44,030 bases of DNA from Rhodopirellula sp. (GCA_002689655.1 NZHC01000028.1:1-44030); one strand, 5' to 3'. Shown: positions 1-8,659, counted from the first letter of the stretch. Program-made: numbers and translations. Notes: generated from the letters alone by a model not told the origin.

Positions 1-90
1 TACTGAGGAATGCCGTACTGAGGAATGCCGTACTGAGGAATGCCGTACTGAGGAATGCCGTACTGAGGAATGCCGTACTGAGGAATGCCG
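1..90. repeat. Tandem repeat, 15-bp unit, six perfect copies
   Basis: The unit TACTGAGGAATGCCG is repeated six times without a mismatch from the first base of the window. The array is cut by the window edge, so its true length is unknown. It breaks down after base 90 into sequence that still resembles the unit for a few bases (TAT instead of TAC). It lies downstream of the leftward hypothetical gene ending at 281. No spacers are present, so it is not a CRISPR array. Confidence 0.97.
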
Positions 91-161
91 TATCGCACAA
101 AGCATTGCCGCCTGTGCCGTACAGAGACGGTTCTTGATCAGCCTACAGCTGCACGCGTTGA

Positions 162-203
162 GTCGCTACTGCTGCGTCGCTACTGCTGCGTCTCTACTGT
201 TGC
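162..203. repeat. Tandem repeat, 14-bp unit, three copies
   Basis: Two identical copies of GTCGCTACTGCTGC (162-175 and 176-189) are followed by a third with two changes (190-203). Looser relatives of the unit, rich in TACTGCTGCG and TTGCGACGGTAA, continue to about 265. The array is distinct in sequence from the one at 1-90 but has nearly the same period. No gene is visible in bases 91-280. Confidence 0.85.
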
Positions 204-280
204 GATGGTAATCCGATATTGTTGCGACGGTAATGCTGACGCGTCGGTACTGCTGCGATCGCCTCGGCCCGGCGACATCT

Positions 281-1210
281 CTAAACAGCATCCTCCACAT
301 CAACTCGCTTCGATGTCTCGGGAAGCATTTCATCCAGCCGTTTCAAGCGTGCAGGCATCGGATCGGTGCTAGATGCTTGGACGGACCACCACTGTGATAC
401 TGTCTCCGCAATATCATCATCGCCAAAGTGCCACAATTTCATCGCTGTGCTGGTGGGAAGCTCGTCCCCGCGGACAAGTTCCAGTTCCCTTGCAGCGCTG
501 AGCACGAGCGGGACCGACACGAGAGACCAAGGCCGCATCAAACGCAGCTCCCCGGAGGTTTCTCTGGCATACTGATCAATCGCCATGCTGGTAACCAGCC
601 AGGCAACTCTCAACACTTCAGGCACACCCGGGTCAACATCCGTGAGCATAGCCTCCAGCCACAGTCTTGACGCGTTGGCATCACACCCACCGTCTCCACC
701 GCGAATTGGCTGCACCATCAGCGCAGTCACCTTGGGCATCCACCATTCCTCGGGTGGACTGTTGCCCCAGATTTGTTTCCCGACTTGGTTCATCAATCCT
801 GGCCCATATGTTTCCCAGCGTTCCCTGAGTGGTCGCGCACGCAGATCGAGCTGCTCCGCGAGCTTGGGGTACCGTTGGTTGAAAGCGAGTCGCGCATCGC
901 CCAATCGGTTGACGATCGCCTTGGTGGTCTGGTCCACCTGCATTTCGTTAGCGCCAGCCGATAGCAATGCGACGCCACAAGCTTGCTCCATCGGCACATC
1001 AGAAAGAACTTGCAATAGGTACTGCTGCCAGAACTGACTTACATCGACTGCGGACGCGAACAAACGATTGTTCACTTCCGTCACCGGCTGAATGAGTGAC
1101 TGCTCGGTTTTCTGATCATTGCACTGAACGCGAGTAGCGACCAGATAGGCAGCATGCGCAGCGCTAAGTTCGGGATGTGAGATCCACTGTATTTTTGTGT
1201 TCCCAGCCAA
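281..1210 (-). CDS. Hypothetical protein, translationally coupled to aroH
   Basis: I do not recognise this family. The product is about 309 residues, soluble, without signal peptide or membrane segment, and rich in Trp, Leu and acidic residues, with an acidic carboxy-terminus. The start is unusual. A perfect Shine-Dalgarno (AAGGAGG, 1216-1222 on the minus strand) lies five bases before a TTG at 1210, one base after the stop of the upstream aroH gene. An alternative GTG at 1225 would overlap aroH by 14 bases but has no ribosome binding site of its own. The ribosome binding site sits within the last codons of aroH, so the two genes are almost certainly one transcript and translationally coupled. 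The pairing suggests a link to aromatic amino acid metabolism, but nothing in the protein itself shows this. Confidence 0.75.
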   Translation of the reverse strand: MAGNTKIQWISHPELSAAHAAYLVATRVQCNDQKTEQSLIQPVTEVNNRLFASAVDVSQFWQQYLLQVLSDVPMEQACGVALLSAGANEMQVDQTTKAIVNRLGDARLAFNQRYPKLAEQLDLRARPLRERWETYGPGLMNQVGKQIWGNSPPEEWWMPKVTALMVQPIRGGDGGCDANASRLWLEAMLTDVDPGVPEVLRVAWLVTSMAIDQYARETSGELRLMRPWSLVSVPLVLSAARELELVRGDELPTSTAMKLWHFGDDDIAETVSQWWSVQASSTDPMPARLKRLDEMLPETSKRVDVEDAV

Positions 1211-1211
1211 A

Positions 1212-1640
1212 CTATCCTCCTTCACACATGTGATCGTTAATCCAGCTCTCGAGCTCCTCGAAGTCTACTGGCGGCAAAACATTCAGATCGGGCCGAAGTT
1301 TCTTGGCCTCGTGCAAATAAATATGCTGAATTTCTGATTGATTTTTGTCGGTATTCCAATGAAGCATCATACGGATGCATAGCGGCAAGGAGTCGGGTAC
1401 TGACAATTCGTAGGCACACAACAATGGCACCTCGAGCCACCCCAGTTGCCTGGCTGCCAAGGCTGGGAACTCCGCAGTCAGATCGCGCGTGACAGTGAAC
1501 ATCACACTGGCGACGTCGGTCGCCTCGATCTCATTTCGGCGGATCATCAAAGCCAGCATCTGCCGCGTCGCCTGAAGGATCTGGTCACGATCGTCGGCCT
1601 CAACAGTGGTGGCACCACGAACTCCACGACAAACGGTCAT
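1212..1640 (-). CDS. aroH: Chorismate mutase, AroH (monofunctional, Bacillus-type)
   Basis: Converts chorismate to prephenate, the branch point to phenylalanine and tyrosine, in the cytoplasm. The 142-residue product lines up without gaps with the trimeric AroH class of Bacillus subtilis, from MTVCRGVRGATTVE near the start to KLRPDL near the end. The active-site residues of that family are all present at nearly identical positions: Arg8, Cys75, Glu78, Arg90, Tyr108 and Arg116. I chose the ATG at 1640 because it matches the family amino-terminus; a GGGA lies just upstream. The frame stays open to 1709, but that extension has no family counterpart. The gene runs leftward and its stop is one base from the start of the next gene. 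A small gene starts divergently at 1798. Confidence 0.95.
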   Translation of the reverse strand: MTVCRGVRGATTVEADDRDQILQATRQMLALMIRRNEIEATDVASVMFTVTRDLTAEFPALAARQLGWLEVPLLCAYELSVPDSLPLCIRMMLHWNTDKNQSEIQHIYLHEAKKLRPDLNVLPPVDFEELESWINDHMCEGG

Positions 1641-1797
1641 TCCCTGCTCACTAATAAATAAATAAAATGGACGGACGAGACCGATCGGCCGCGCCGTGGA
1701 CGCAATCACGACAACACAACTATAGATCCCCGTCTTGGAAGCCGATAATCGGGTCAGTTCCAGAAATACGCAACCCGCCTTCGCCGAGAATCACCAG

Positions 1798-2052
1798 ATG
1801 CCACCCGAACGTAGCAGCCATCAGGAAAAGATTATCAAAAACTACTATCGCAATCGAGATGCGATAGGTCTTCAGAAAGCCCAGGAAGCAATCACCGAGC
1901 TGTACCTCAGTGAAGGGAAAAAGCGGGCAACCGTCTGGAAACGGCTTGCAAGCCACTTGGAAAAAGTCGGGCTACCTGCCGATCAAATCGAGCACTTACG
2001 GGAAAAAGATGATCCTGAGCTGGTGGCAAATATTCTCGAAAAATTTGTCTGA
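1798..2052 (+). CDS. Small conserved-looking hypothetical protein
   Basis: An 84-residue, strongly charged protein with a predicted mostly helical character. Lys, Glu and Arg are frequent, and leucines are spaced as in short helices around residues 20-80. There is no signal peptide, membrane segment or recognised motif. The ATG at 1798 is chosen because the coding character (MPPERSSHQEK onward) begins there; the open frame continues upstream to 1735 with low-complexity residues that look like leader DNA. GAGA lies nine bases upstream. The gene is transcribed divergently from aroH with about 160 bp between starts. The function is unknown. It could be a small regulatory or RNA-binding protein, but that is only a guess from its charge. 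Confidence 0.6.
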   Translation: MPPERSSHQEKIIKNYYRNRDAIGLQKAQEAITELYLSEGKKRATVWKRLASHLEKVGLPADQIEHLREKDDPELVANILEKFV

Positions 2053-2696
2053 AAATCAGGATTATCGCTGAGAATCAATCGTGTGTTCATCACATGTCAT
2101 CGATTTTATTCGGCTTTTGAGCTGCAAATTGATCGATGACCGCACCTGCAACCAAAATTAAATGCAGACTACCTGAGTTTTTTACCGGCCTGCAGACGTT
2201 TTGCGGTCTGACGGCCGGGCACCCCGCCTCGGCCTCCCCCTCCGGTACCCGCGAGTGGGCAATCCGTGCTCTTTGGTACCTTCTCAAGATACCATCGGTT
2301 ACGCTTCCCAGATGCCCACTGAACGGTTTTGGATGCCTCGCAAACCCAGGTACTCCAAGTCAGTTTGCGTGGGTGCTGCGCGAGTCCGAAAGAGCGTCTG
2401 ATTGATGTATTCTAGGGGGACTGCCGGAGCCATTTGACCCAAAAAGCACAGGCTATTTCCCCGATTCCGCCTTCAGATTCTGCCCTGAAATCTCTTCGTC
2501 TTCGATCATTCCAGAATTTTTGCCTTCGTAGGGCCTCCGATCGCAAACAGTCGCAGAGTCACCTTTCGTCGCGCGTCGTTACCCACAACCCAACGTCTCG
2601 ATTAGCGTCTCTGAACGGCTAGGCGTGTCACGACTGGCCGGCGAACACTGTTATTTTGGTGGTCCTCAGGATAGCGGCAGGCTTTCCAGCGGCTCT
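2053..2696. other. Intergenic region with strong hairpins, no convincing gene
   Basis: No open frame here has coding character. The part from about 2185 to 2420 is GC-richer than its surroundings and holds several stem-loops. One pairs CCGGCC..CAGAC (2185-2197) with GTCTG..GGCCGG (2206-2218) around an eight-base loop. One pairs GGTACC with GATACC (about 2275-2293). One is a 7-bp stem CGCAAAC/GTTTGCG (2339-2345 with 2363-2369). None is followed by a T-run, so they do not look like simple terminators. I could not match the region to RNase P, tmRNA, SRP or 6S RNA. Confidence 0.4.
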
Positions 2697-2725
2697 TTGC
2701 ACCTCTATCATTACGCTTGGATAAT
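2697..2725 (+). promoter_or_regulatory. Candidate sigma-70-type promoter of floA
   Basis: TTGCAC (2697-2702) and GATAAT (2720-2725) are separated by exactly 17 bases. This would put the transcription start near 2732, about 20 bases before the floA start codon. The -10 box matches the consensus at five of six positions; the -35 box is weak. AAAGG at 2742-2746 would be the ribosome binding site. This is inference from spacing and similarity only. Confidence 0.45.
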
Positions 2726-2754
2726 GTTGTTCGCACGTTTGCAAAGGCATCCTC

Positions 2755-3807
2755 ATGATATCGATCCTCAGTGACTTGACCAATCAGCCGAGTTTGCTTG
2801 GTCACTCAGCCGCCTACGAGAATCTGGCCACGAACGGTTTTTTCCTGTTGGGACAGGACAAATCCGGTATGAATCCCATCCTCTTAGGCATCTTGGGCAT
2901 CGGTGGTTTCCTTACGATCATCATTCTGTTTTTCATCGCGAGGTACTGGAAACTCTGGTTTCAGGCCTATATGTCCGCGGCTGACATACAATTGCACAGC
3001 TTGATTCGGATGCACTTCACCAAGGTCAACCCCAACGTGGTGGTTCAAGCAAAGGTGATGTCTGCTCAGGCAGAGCTCGACACCAACCGCGACACTGGTA
3101 TCAGTACCCGGCGTCTGGAGGCCCATTACTTGGCTGGCGGCAACGTGATGAACGTCATTCATGCGATCATTGCAGCACACCGCGCCGAAATCCCGCTCGA
3201 TTTCGATCAGGCGGCCGCGATTGACCTCGCCGGAAGAGATGTTCTGGATGCAGTTCAAACGAGCGTTTATCCCAAGGTGATTGACTGCCCCGACCCCAGT
3301 CGCAGTGGTAAGACGACACTCAGCGCGATCACGAAAAATGGAATTGAACTCCGTGTTCGAGCTCGCGTGACCGTCCGTACCAACATCGCCCAGTTGATTG
3401 GCGGTGCCACGGAAGACACCATCATTGCACGCGTTGGCGAGGCAATCATCAGTTCGATCGGTTCAGCAGGCACGCACTTCAATGTTTTGGAAAACCCGGA
3501 CATGATCACTCGAGTGGTTCTGTCACGCGGACTCGACGCACAAACAGCTTTCGAGATTGTTTCGATTGACATCGCAGACATTGACGTGGGCGAGAACATT
3601 GGTGCTCGCTTGCAAAGTGATCAAGCTGAAGCGGACACGCGGGTTGCACGCGCACAGGCGGAGCGAAGGCGTGCCGAAGCCATAGCAGAGGAGCAGCAAA
3701 TGAAGGCAAAAGTTGCCGAAAACCGCTCGCAATTTGTGCTTTCTGAGGCTGAAGTCCCGAAAGCAATGGCAGAGGCATTCAAGGCCGGCCGCATTGAAGC
3801 TGGCTGA
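2755..3807 (+). CDS. floA: Flotillin-like protein FloA
   Basis: Bacterial flotillin of the FloA/YqfA (UPF0365) family, a membrane scaffold protein linked to functional membrane microdomains. The 350-residue product has one hydrophobic segment at residues 41-63. The conserved family core follows, including [44 protein letters not shown] and [16 protein letters not shown] coiled-coil-like region rich in Glu, Ala and Gln closes the protein (about 280-345). The start at 2755 has AAAGG seven bases upstream; an ATG at 2869, just before the membrane segment, would remove a 38-residue leader not seen in the Bacillus protein. The protein stops at IEAG, about 20 residues before the usual conserved tail (G-x-MDYxxxKNxxADTxMR in relatives), so it is slightly short at the carboxy-end. 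No NfeD partner gene is adjacent. Confidence 0.93.
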   Translation: MISILSDLTNQPSLLGHSAAYENLATNGFFLLGQDKSGMNPILLGILGIGGFLTIIILFFIARYWKLWFQAYMSAADIQLHSLIRMHFTKVNPNVVVQAKVMSAQAELDTNRDTGISTRRLEAHYLAGGNVMNVIHAIIAAHRAEIPLDFDQAAAIDLAGRDVLDAVQTSVYPKVIDCPDPSRSGKTTLSAITKNGIELRVRARVTVRTNIAQLIGGATEDTIIARVGEAIISSIGSAGTHFNVLENPDMITRVVLSRGLDAQTAFEIVSIDIADIDVGENIGARLQSDQAEADTRVARAQAERRRAEAIAEEQQMKAKVAENRSQFVLSEAEVPKAMAEAFKAGRIEAG

Positions 3808-4237
3808 TCCAACTTGGAAAAGGTCGAACGCAGAAAAAAGACCCAGTTTCGATGCCGCCACCTGATACCGCACGTGAAGTATTGAACCGTCTTTCAACGC
3901 TATTGTGTCGCTGACTGGTGCCAGCGAACAGAACCTCGTCTGAACACCGAAACGCGGTGGTTGAACGTCGCAAGATGTGCTGTCAGCAGTGTTCCCAAGA
4001 ACTGCAGCACTGTGAAAGGGACGCCGCATCGCACTCGCCGTCGCAAAAGACGGTAGCGGCCCACGGCCAACGACGGTGCCGAAGGCCCCACGCATTTATA
4101 TCCCACAGGAGCAGCGAGGTACGTTCAGGTTTCTAGCCGTGTGACGGCAAGGTGCATCCCGAATTTTGACTCGAAGTGTTCAGCAACGCCACTTTTCGTA
4201 ACTCTCCAAACTTTATTCTCACACCGAACTTCAACAC
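3808..4237 (+). other. Intergenic region, nothing recognised
   Basis: About 430 bases between floA and the hydrolase gene on the same strand. I see no coding frame with plausible composition, no tandem repeat and no clear terminator. The missing carboxy-terminal tail of FloA is not found in the other two forward frames at its start, so a simple frameshift is not supported. Confidence 0.5.
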
Positions 4238-5059
4238 GTGGCCCGAAAATCTTATCGCGTGACTTTCCCCGGCGGAAACGGCTATCAACTCGCCGGCATC
4301 GTCGACCGCCCTGATCCTAATCAGCAGGGTTTCAACGAGGATCACACGCCTACCGTCGTTTTTAGTCATTGCTTTACATGTAACAAAGACTTGAAGGCGA
4401 TTGTCCGCATCTCACGAGCTTTATCCGAGCATGGCATCGCCGTGCTGCGTTATGACATGACCGGACTGGGAGGAAGCGATGGGGACTTTGCAAAAACCAA
4501 TTTCACCACCAATCAAGCGGACCTGTCGGCAGCGATACGCTTCGCGAAATCAGAACTTGGGCGGGTGACATCACTTATGGGGCACAGCTTCGGTGGTGCC
4601 GTCTCCCTTGCCCATGCGGGACAAGCCCTAGACACGGAAGGCATCAAAGCCGTCATCACGCTGGCAGCTCCCAGTGACACCAAACATCTGGCGGACTTAT
4701 TGTCACGACGGGACCCAGAGATCGAACAAGTTGGGCGCGGCAGTGTTACCATCGGTGGAATCAGCTGGCAAATCGAAAAACAGATGCTAGCGGACTTCCG
4801 CGCTCAAAACTTGCCCTCCATGATCCCGGCGATCAAGGCCGCCACACTCCTGTTCCATTCGCCCCATGATGAAACTGTCAATTTCGATCACGCCTTGAGA
4901 ATCATGGGACTGATCCAAAACGCACCCGGCGTCCCTCACTTTACCAGCCTCATTGCACTAAAAAACTCGGACCACTTGCTTACCAAAACGCCCGAAGACC
5001 TGCAATTTGTTGCCGACACAGCTGCAGCTTTCCTGCACCGCTACGCAAGGCAATGCTGA
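4238..5059 (+). CDS. Alpha/beta hydrolase, OsmC-partner type
   Basis: A 273-residue cytoplasmic alpha/beta-fold hydrolase. The nucleophile elbow GHSFGG places the catalytic Ser at 117. Asp211 in HSPHDE and His246 in NSDH complete a plausible triad. The strand/turn motif RYDMTGLGGSDG (about 71-82) is typical of the group that is often fused to, or encoded next to, an OsmC domain, but this protein ends after the hydrolase domain. The start codon is GTG at 4238 (MARKSYRVTF). No good Shine-Dalgarno is visible. The substrate is unknown; relatives are annotated as esterases or acyl hydrolases. The gene is convergent with the ATPase gene that ends at 5237. Confidence 0.85.
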   Translation: MARKSYRVTFPGGNGYQLAGIVDRPDPNQQGFNEDHTPTVVFSHCFTCNKDLKAIVRISRALSEHGIAVLRYDMTGLGGSDGDFAKTNFTTNQADLSAAIRFAKSELGRVTSLMGHSFGGAVSLAHAGQALDTEGIKAVITLAAPSDTKHLADLLSRRDPEIEQVGRGSVTIGGISWQIEKQMLADFRAQNLPSMIPAIKAATLLFHSPHDETVNFDHALRIMGLIQNAPGVPHFTSLIALKNSDHLLTKTPEDLQFVADTAAAFLHRYARQC

Positions 5060-5236
5060 AAGCACTGAATCCTAAAAGTACTAGACGCCAAGCTTCCCAC
5101 TGACAAGCAAGCACCGTGTTCAGTTTCGTATTCAGTTCAGACGCTGTCACACCTTGACCAACGTGATGCCATGTCTCGGCTTAAAAACCCCGCGACGTAA
5201 AGTCCTTTTGCGATGCGTGCTCCGGGTTTCTGCTTG

Positions 5237-6517
5237 CTATCCGTGCCCCAACGCCTCTTCACGTTTCCCAAGTACGCGGTACACCTCGGCAGCATCTGTG
5301 ATGCCGCGTTCAACGTACGAGGCCGCGACATCATGCAAATCCAGAGCCCCGCGCTCACGAGCCAAGGTACGCATTCTCTGTACCGAATCACCAGCTTGCA
5401 GTGTATCTGCCAATGCTTCCCCCACAGGATCGCTCGTGTCAAAACGGACGATTTGTGCAATCGCAAACCGACCTTTGTATCCAGTGCCCGCACAAGCTGA
5501 ACAAGACTCTGTTTGCCCTGTCGCTGGCACCTTTGAATCACTCACCTGATTTGAATCCGAGGTCACCCCGCTACCGCTTCCTTGTTGGCAAACCTCACAA
5601 ATTCTTCTCAATAGCCGTTGATTAATCACAGCACGCACTCCACTTCTTACCAAGTGATGTGGCACTCCTAATTGTGTAAGCCTTCGCAAAGCGGATGCCA
5701 CATCGGTACTATGCAGCGACGAAAAAATGAGATGCCCTGTCAGCGAGGCCTGCACAGCAGCTTCGGCGGTATCAGGATCACGTATTTCACTCAGCAGAAG
5801 CACTTCACTGTCCTGGCGAACGGCACTCTTGAGAGCACTGGCGAGCGTCAGTCCCGTAACCGGAGCCAATTCACTTTGGCTAATTGAATCAACCACAGTT
5901 TCGACGGGATCCTCAATCGTCATTACACTTCGCCGGGGCCGGCTCGCTGCAATTTCCCTAAGGAGTGCATACATCGTGGTGGTTTTTCCACTACCAGCGG
6001 GACCCGATAGCAGGACAAGTCCGCTCGTTTGATCACAGAGAGCGGCCAGTTCCTGCTGCTGATATCGATCGAGCCCCAACAACGATATTTTCTGGTGGGA
6101 TCCTTCAAGCTGCAAAATACGCACAACGCCCCGAGGTCCATGCACCGTGGGAAACACACCCAGTCGCATGGATATACAGTCGCTCGAACAACCCGCTTGC
6201 CGTCCTGCTTCCCAGACCAACCGCCCCTCCATCGGCGTCCCAGCACGGTACGTTGGCAAGCCAGCCAACACCATCAAACGTGTAACAGGATCCCCCGAGC
6301 CTCCACCGGCTAAAACCCCTGCAACCGAAAGAACACCATCGATCCGGTATAGAATTTCCCAGCCATCTGCACGAGGCTGCAAATGTACATCCGAAGCTGA
6401 GCAATCAATCGCCTGTGACAACAAAGCATTGACTGCATCGACGGCAAAATTCTCATCCTTTGGATTCAGGGCTGCAAGCATCTTTTTCGGTTTCGTCTGC
6501 GGAAGCGAACTCATCAT
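5237..6517 (-). CDS. GspE/PilB-type secretion or pilus assembly ATPase
   Basis: A 426-residue member of the type II secretion/type IV pilus extension ATPase family, which powers assembly of pilins or pseudopilins at the inner membrane. Visible features in order are a short N2-like region with SDVHLQP (42-48) and YRIDG (57-61), and Walker A GPAGSGKTT (172-180). The Asp box IEDPVE (201-206), Walker B region LLLSEIRD (240-247, with Ser where Gly is usual) and the His box SLHSTD (268-272) follow. A zinc-binding tetracysteine site is split into CEVC (307-310) and CSAC (339-342). The amino-terminal N1 domain of full-length GspE (often 500 or more residues) is missing. The ATG at 6517 has an excellent AAGGAG eight bases upstream. 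No secretin, platform or pilin gene is nearby, so the ATPase is an orphan here. Confidence 0.93.
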   Translation of the reverse strand: MMSSLPQTKPKKMLAALNPKDENFAVDAVNALLSQAIDCSASDVHLQPRADGWEILYRIDGVLSVAGVLAGGGSGDPVTRLMVLAGLPTYRAGTPMEGRLVWEAGRQAGCSSDCISMRLGVFPTVHGPRGVVRILQLEGSHQKISLLGLDRYQQQELAALCDQTSGLVLLSGPAGSGKTTTMYALLREIAASRPRRSVMTIEDPVETVVDSISQSELAPVTGLTLASALKSAVRQDSEVLLLSEIRDPDTAEAAVQASLTGHLIFSSLHSTDVASALRRLTQLGVPHHLVRSGVRAVINQRLLRRICEVCQQGSGSGVTSDSNQVSDSKVPATGQTESCSACAGTGYKGRFAIAQIVRFDTSDPVGEALADTLQAGDSVQRMRTLARERGALDLHDVAASYVERGITDAAEVYRVLGKREEALGHG

Positions 6518-6960
6518 TCACAAATCTCCTTGGTCACCATCTTCAAACTCTTGTTGCGGACCATGTTGTGCACAAACGCATTGCTGACGGACCAATCATG
6601 ACACTCACCTAACATTCATTACTGTAACCGATACCCGCAGCGCATCCTGTTACCCAGATACACAAAAGGGAAACTACACCCCACACACCCACCTTCATCC
6701 CGCCCAAAATCGTGTTCAAACCCATCTGCCCCCGTTTCAAAGCGACAGATGTACTCGCCAAACATCAAATTTAACGTTTGGAACGCAACGTACGAGCGAA
6801 CCAAAGCCGGTAAGCTCACAAAAACGATGCACGCCACCGACGAAACGGCGACCGAACGAAAGCAGCTCTCCGACCACAAAGTGGGAAGTGGCAATTTTTA
6901 TCAACGCGATCTACTGGCCTCAATGCAGATTGATCGAGCAGTAGTGAGGAGTGACTATAG
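6518..6960. other. Intergenic region, no convincing gene
   Basis: About 440 bases between the ATPase start and the terminator of the next leftward gene. A leftward open frame of about 90 codons (6619-6894) has no ribosome binding site or recognisable features, and I read it as chance. The region should hold the promoter of the ATPase gene, but I could not place a convincing one. Confidence 0.5.
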
Positions 6961-6993
6961 AAAAACCCGACTCAAAGCTTGCTTCGAGCCGGG
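6961..6993 (-). terminator. Rho-independent terminator of the Lys/Gly-rich protein gene
   Basis: On the minus strand, CCCGGCTCGAA and TTTGAGTCGGG form an 11-bp stem with two G-T wobbles around a GCAAGC loop, followed directly by TTTTTC. It lies about 40 bases after the stop codon of the gene at 7033-7590. Stem, loop and T-run all fit an intrinsic terminator. Confidence 0.85.
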
Positions 6994-7032
6994 TAAATTG
7001 AGATCGCGTGACTGATCTTGCCTGACAAACGC

Positions 7033-7590
7033 CTACTTGGCAGCAGGAGCTGGTTTCGCCTTGCCAGCCTTGCCACCTTTGCCGCCTTTGCCACCTCTAT
7101 TTTTACCTTTCTTTCCGCCGGCAAAACGCTTCATTCGTTCTGGTAATTTCTCTTTCTGCCCGTCATCGAGCAAGGCCACTACCGACTTGTGAAATTCCAT
7201 CCGCACTTCATTGGCAAGCTTCAATGCTTTGGCATGTGCTTCACTTAAGCCCGCTTCTTTGTTTACCGCCGCGACCAATTCAGCACCCTTCTTTTCAGAG
7301 TCGGCCATCGCCTTGGCAATCTCTTGGCGTTTCTTGGTCAGCTCCATTGTGATGCCAGCGTCGTCTTTGATTTTCTTTATCTTCGCCGTCGCGTCCTTGC
7401 CAAGCTCCTTGACTTTGGCAATCTGCTCGTCCGAAAGACCAACATCCTTCAGTTGCTTCAATAGCTGACCTGCAGCGTTAAACTGCCCTCGGTTTCCTTT
7501 TTTCTTTTTCTCTTTTGCATCATCCGCCGCAAACGCTGGAATGGTGATCATTGCTACCAAAGCAAGCACGCCAAACACTTTGAATTTCAT
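7033..7590 (-). CDS. Secreted Lys/Gly-rich protein with Spy/LTXXQ-like helices
   Basis: A 185-residue exported protein. Residues 1-21 (MKFKVFGVLALVAMITIPAFA, cleavage likely after AFA) are a clear Sec signal peptide. The middle (about 35-150) is helical and charged, with motifs such as VGLSDEQIAKVKEL and LLDDGQKEKLPERMKRF that resemble the LTxxQ helices of Spy/CpxP-like periplasmic proteins. The tail (about 155-185) is a low-complexity basic stretch of GGK/GKAGKAKPAPAAK repeats that could bind nucleic acid, polyanions or the envelope. The gene stands alone and leftward, with its own terminator at 6961-6993. The similarity to Spy is from motif appearance only; a planctomycete-specific family is equally possible. 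Confidence 0.8.
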   Translation of the reverse strand: MKFKVFGVLALVAMITIPAFAADDAKEKKKKGNRGQFNAAGQLLKQLKDVGLSDEQIAKVKELGKDATAKIKKIKDDAGITMELTKKRQEIAKAMADSEKKGAELVAAVNKEAGLSEAHAKALKLANEVRMEFHKSVVALLDDGQKEKLPERMKRFAGGKKGKNRGGKGGKGGKAGKAKPAPAAK

Positions 7591-7794
7591 AAAACACTCA
7601 ACTATGTAGGGGGAGAGGTGGCTAATCGCGTTACAACCGAATCGTAACGAGGAAGCAGTTTAATCACTGTCGGATCACACCGTCTACTAATCGCTCCGAA
7701 AATCCAGCTGGCGGCGTACCAATCTGTACCGCCACTGTGATCTAGCCGAAATATTGCCGATCTCCGGCCATGATGTGCCCCGACAAGACGCCGA

Positions 7795-8547
7795 TCAGCC
7801 CAGCGTCTGCCCACCATCAATACTCAACAACTGACCAGTCGCCATGCTTGTTCCGACCGAGAAAAAGACTACCGCATCGGCGATATCGTCAGGAGTGGAT
7901 GCTTTCGGGAGCGGGTAATCAGCGACCATTGACTCAATGCTCGCACCGGGATTTCCCTCTCGAATCCAACGACTGTCGATCGGCCCCGGACAAACCGCAT
8001 TGACGCGAATTCCAGGGGCAAGCGCACGCGCCAGTGACTTGGTCATGGTATTCAACGCACCTTTACTAGCGCAATACGCAACCGAAGACCCGCTGCCCGT
8101 GATTCCCGCTACCGAACTGATATTCACAACGGACCCACCACCACTCTTCAATAGGGCCGCCGCTGCACGAGTTACAAAGAAAGCTCCCTTAAGATTCACC
8201 GCTAAAATACGGTCCCATATCTCTTCAGTCATTGCCTCAAGGTCCGCATGATCGATGAAATTAGTGGTCGCCGCATTATTCACCACCACATCAAGCCTTC
8301 CAAATTGTGACTTGATGGACTCGATCATTTCTTGCACCAATGAGTCGTTAGCAACGTCACATTGCACAAGCAAAACTTCGGCCCCAAGAGACTTTGCTTT
8401 TAGCACCGTTTGCGTCGCTTCCTGGGCACTTCGTGAATAATTAACGACCACATCATACCCTCGCGCGGCGAACTGCAACACACACGCTCGCCCGACTCCT
8501 GTGGCAGACCCGGTTACCAATGCTACCGGTCGTTCTTTTGAACTCAT
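7795..8547 (-). CDS. SDR-family oxidoreductase (FabG-like)
   Basis: A 250-residue classical short-chain dehydrogenase/reductase using NAD(P)H in the cytoplasm. It has the dinucleotide-binding motif TGSATGVG (12-19), NNA (90-92), a catalytic Ser at 144/145 (NISSVAG), and Tyr158 and Lys162 in YCASK. The PG motif after the sixth strand (VNAVCPGPI) and the carboxy-terminal SIDGGQTLG are also typical. The closest look is to FabG/3-oxoacyl-ACP reductase-like enzymes, but the substrate cannot be read from sequence, and no fatty acid genes are adjacent. GAGAG lies about ten bases before the ATG. The gene runs in the same direction as birA upstream (113 bp gap). Confidence 0.93.
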   Translation of the reverse strand: MSSKERPVALVTGSATGVGRACVLQFAARGYDVVVNYSRSAQEATQTVLKAKSLGAEVLLVQCDVANDSLVQEMIESIKSQFGRLDVVVNNAATTNFIDHADLEAMTEEIWDRILAVNLKGAFFVTRAAAALLKSGGGSVVNISSVAGITGSGSSVAYCASKGALNTMTKSLARALAPGIRVNAVCPGPIDSRWIREGNPGASIESMVADYPLPKASTPDDIADAVVFFSVGTSMATGQLLSIDGGQTLG

Positions 8548-8659
8548 CTCACAATCTCTCTCTAGTTTTGACGCAATTTAGTAATTCACCGTATCAAAAA
8601 CGGCTTTCGCAATAATCTGATTGCCTATCACTCTAGCCCATCTTAGTGCCTCACCCCGC

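Noticed and set aside
1-90. CRISPR-like regular repeats at the left edge
   Set aside because: Units are directly adjacent with no spacers, and no cas genes are present; it is a simple tandem repeat. The same holds for the other arrays.
85-372. Rightward open frame of 95 codons across the left repeats
   Set aside because: It runs through tandem-repeat DNA and the end of the leftward hypothetical gene, has no ribosome binding site and no recognisable product.
2136-2405. Open frames on both strands in the gap before floA
   Set aside because: Low-quality composition, no ribosome binding sites, and overlap with strong hairpins; better explained as non-coding DNA.
3808-3900. Frameshifted carboxy-terminus of FloA after the stop
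   Set aside because: Neither other forward frame encodes the conserved family tail, so a single frameshift does not explain the short protein.
6619-6894. Leftward frame of 91 codons between the ATPase and the Lys/Gly-rich protein gene
   Set aside because: No Shine-Dalgarno, no motif, and Cys/Phe-rich composition unlike the neighbouring proteins.
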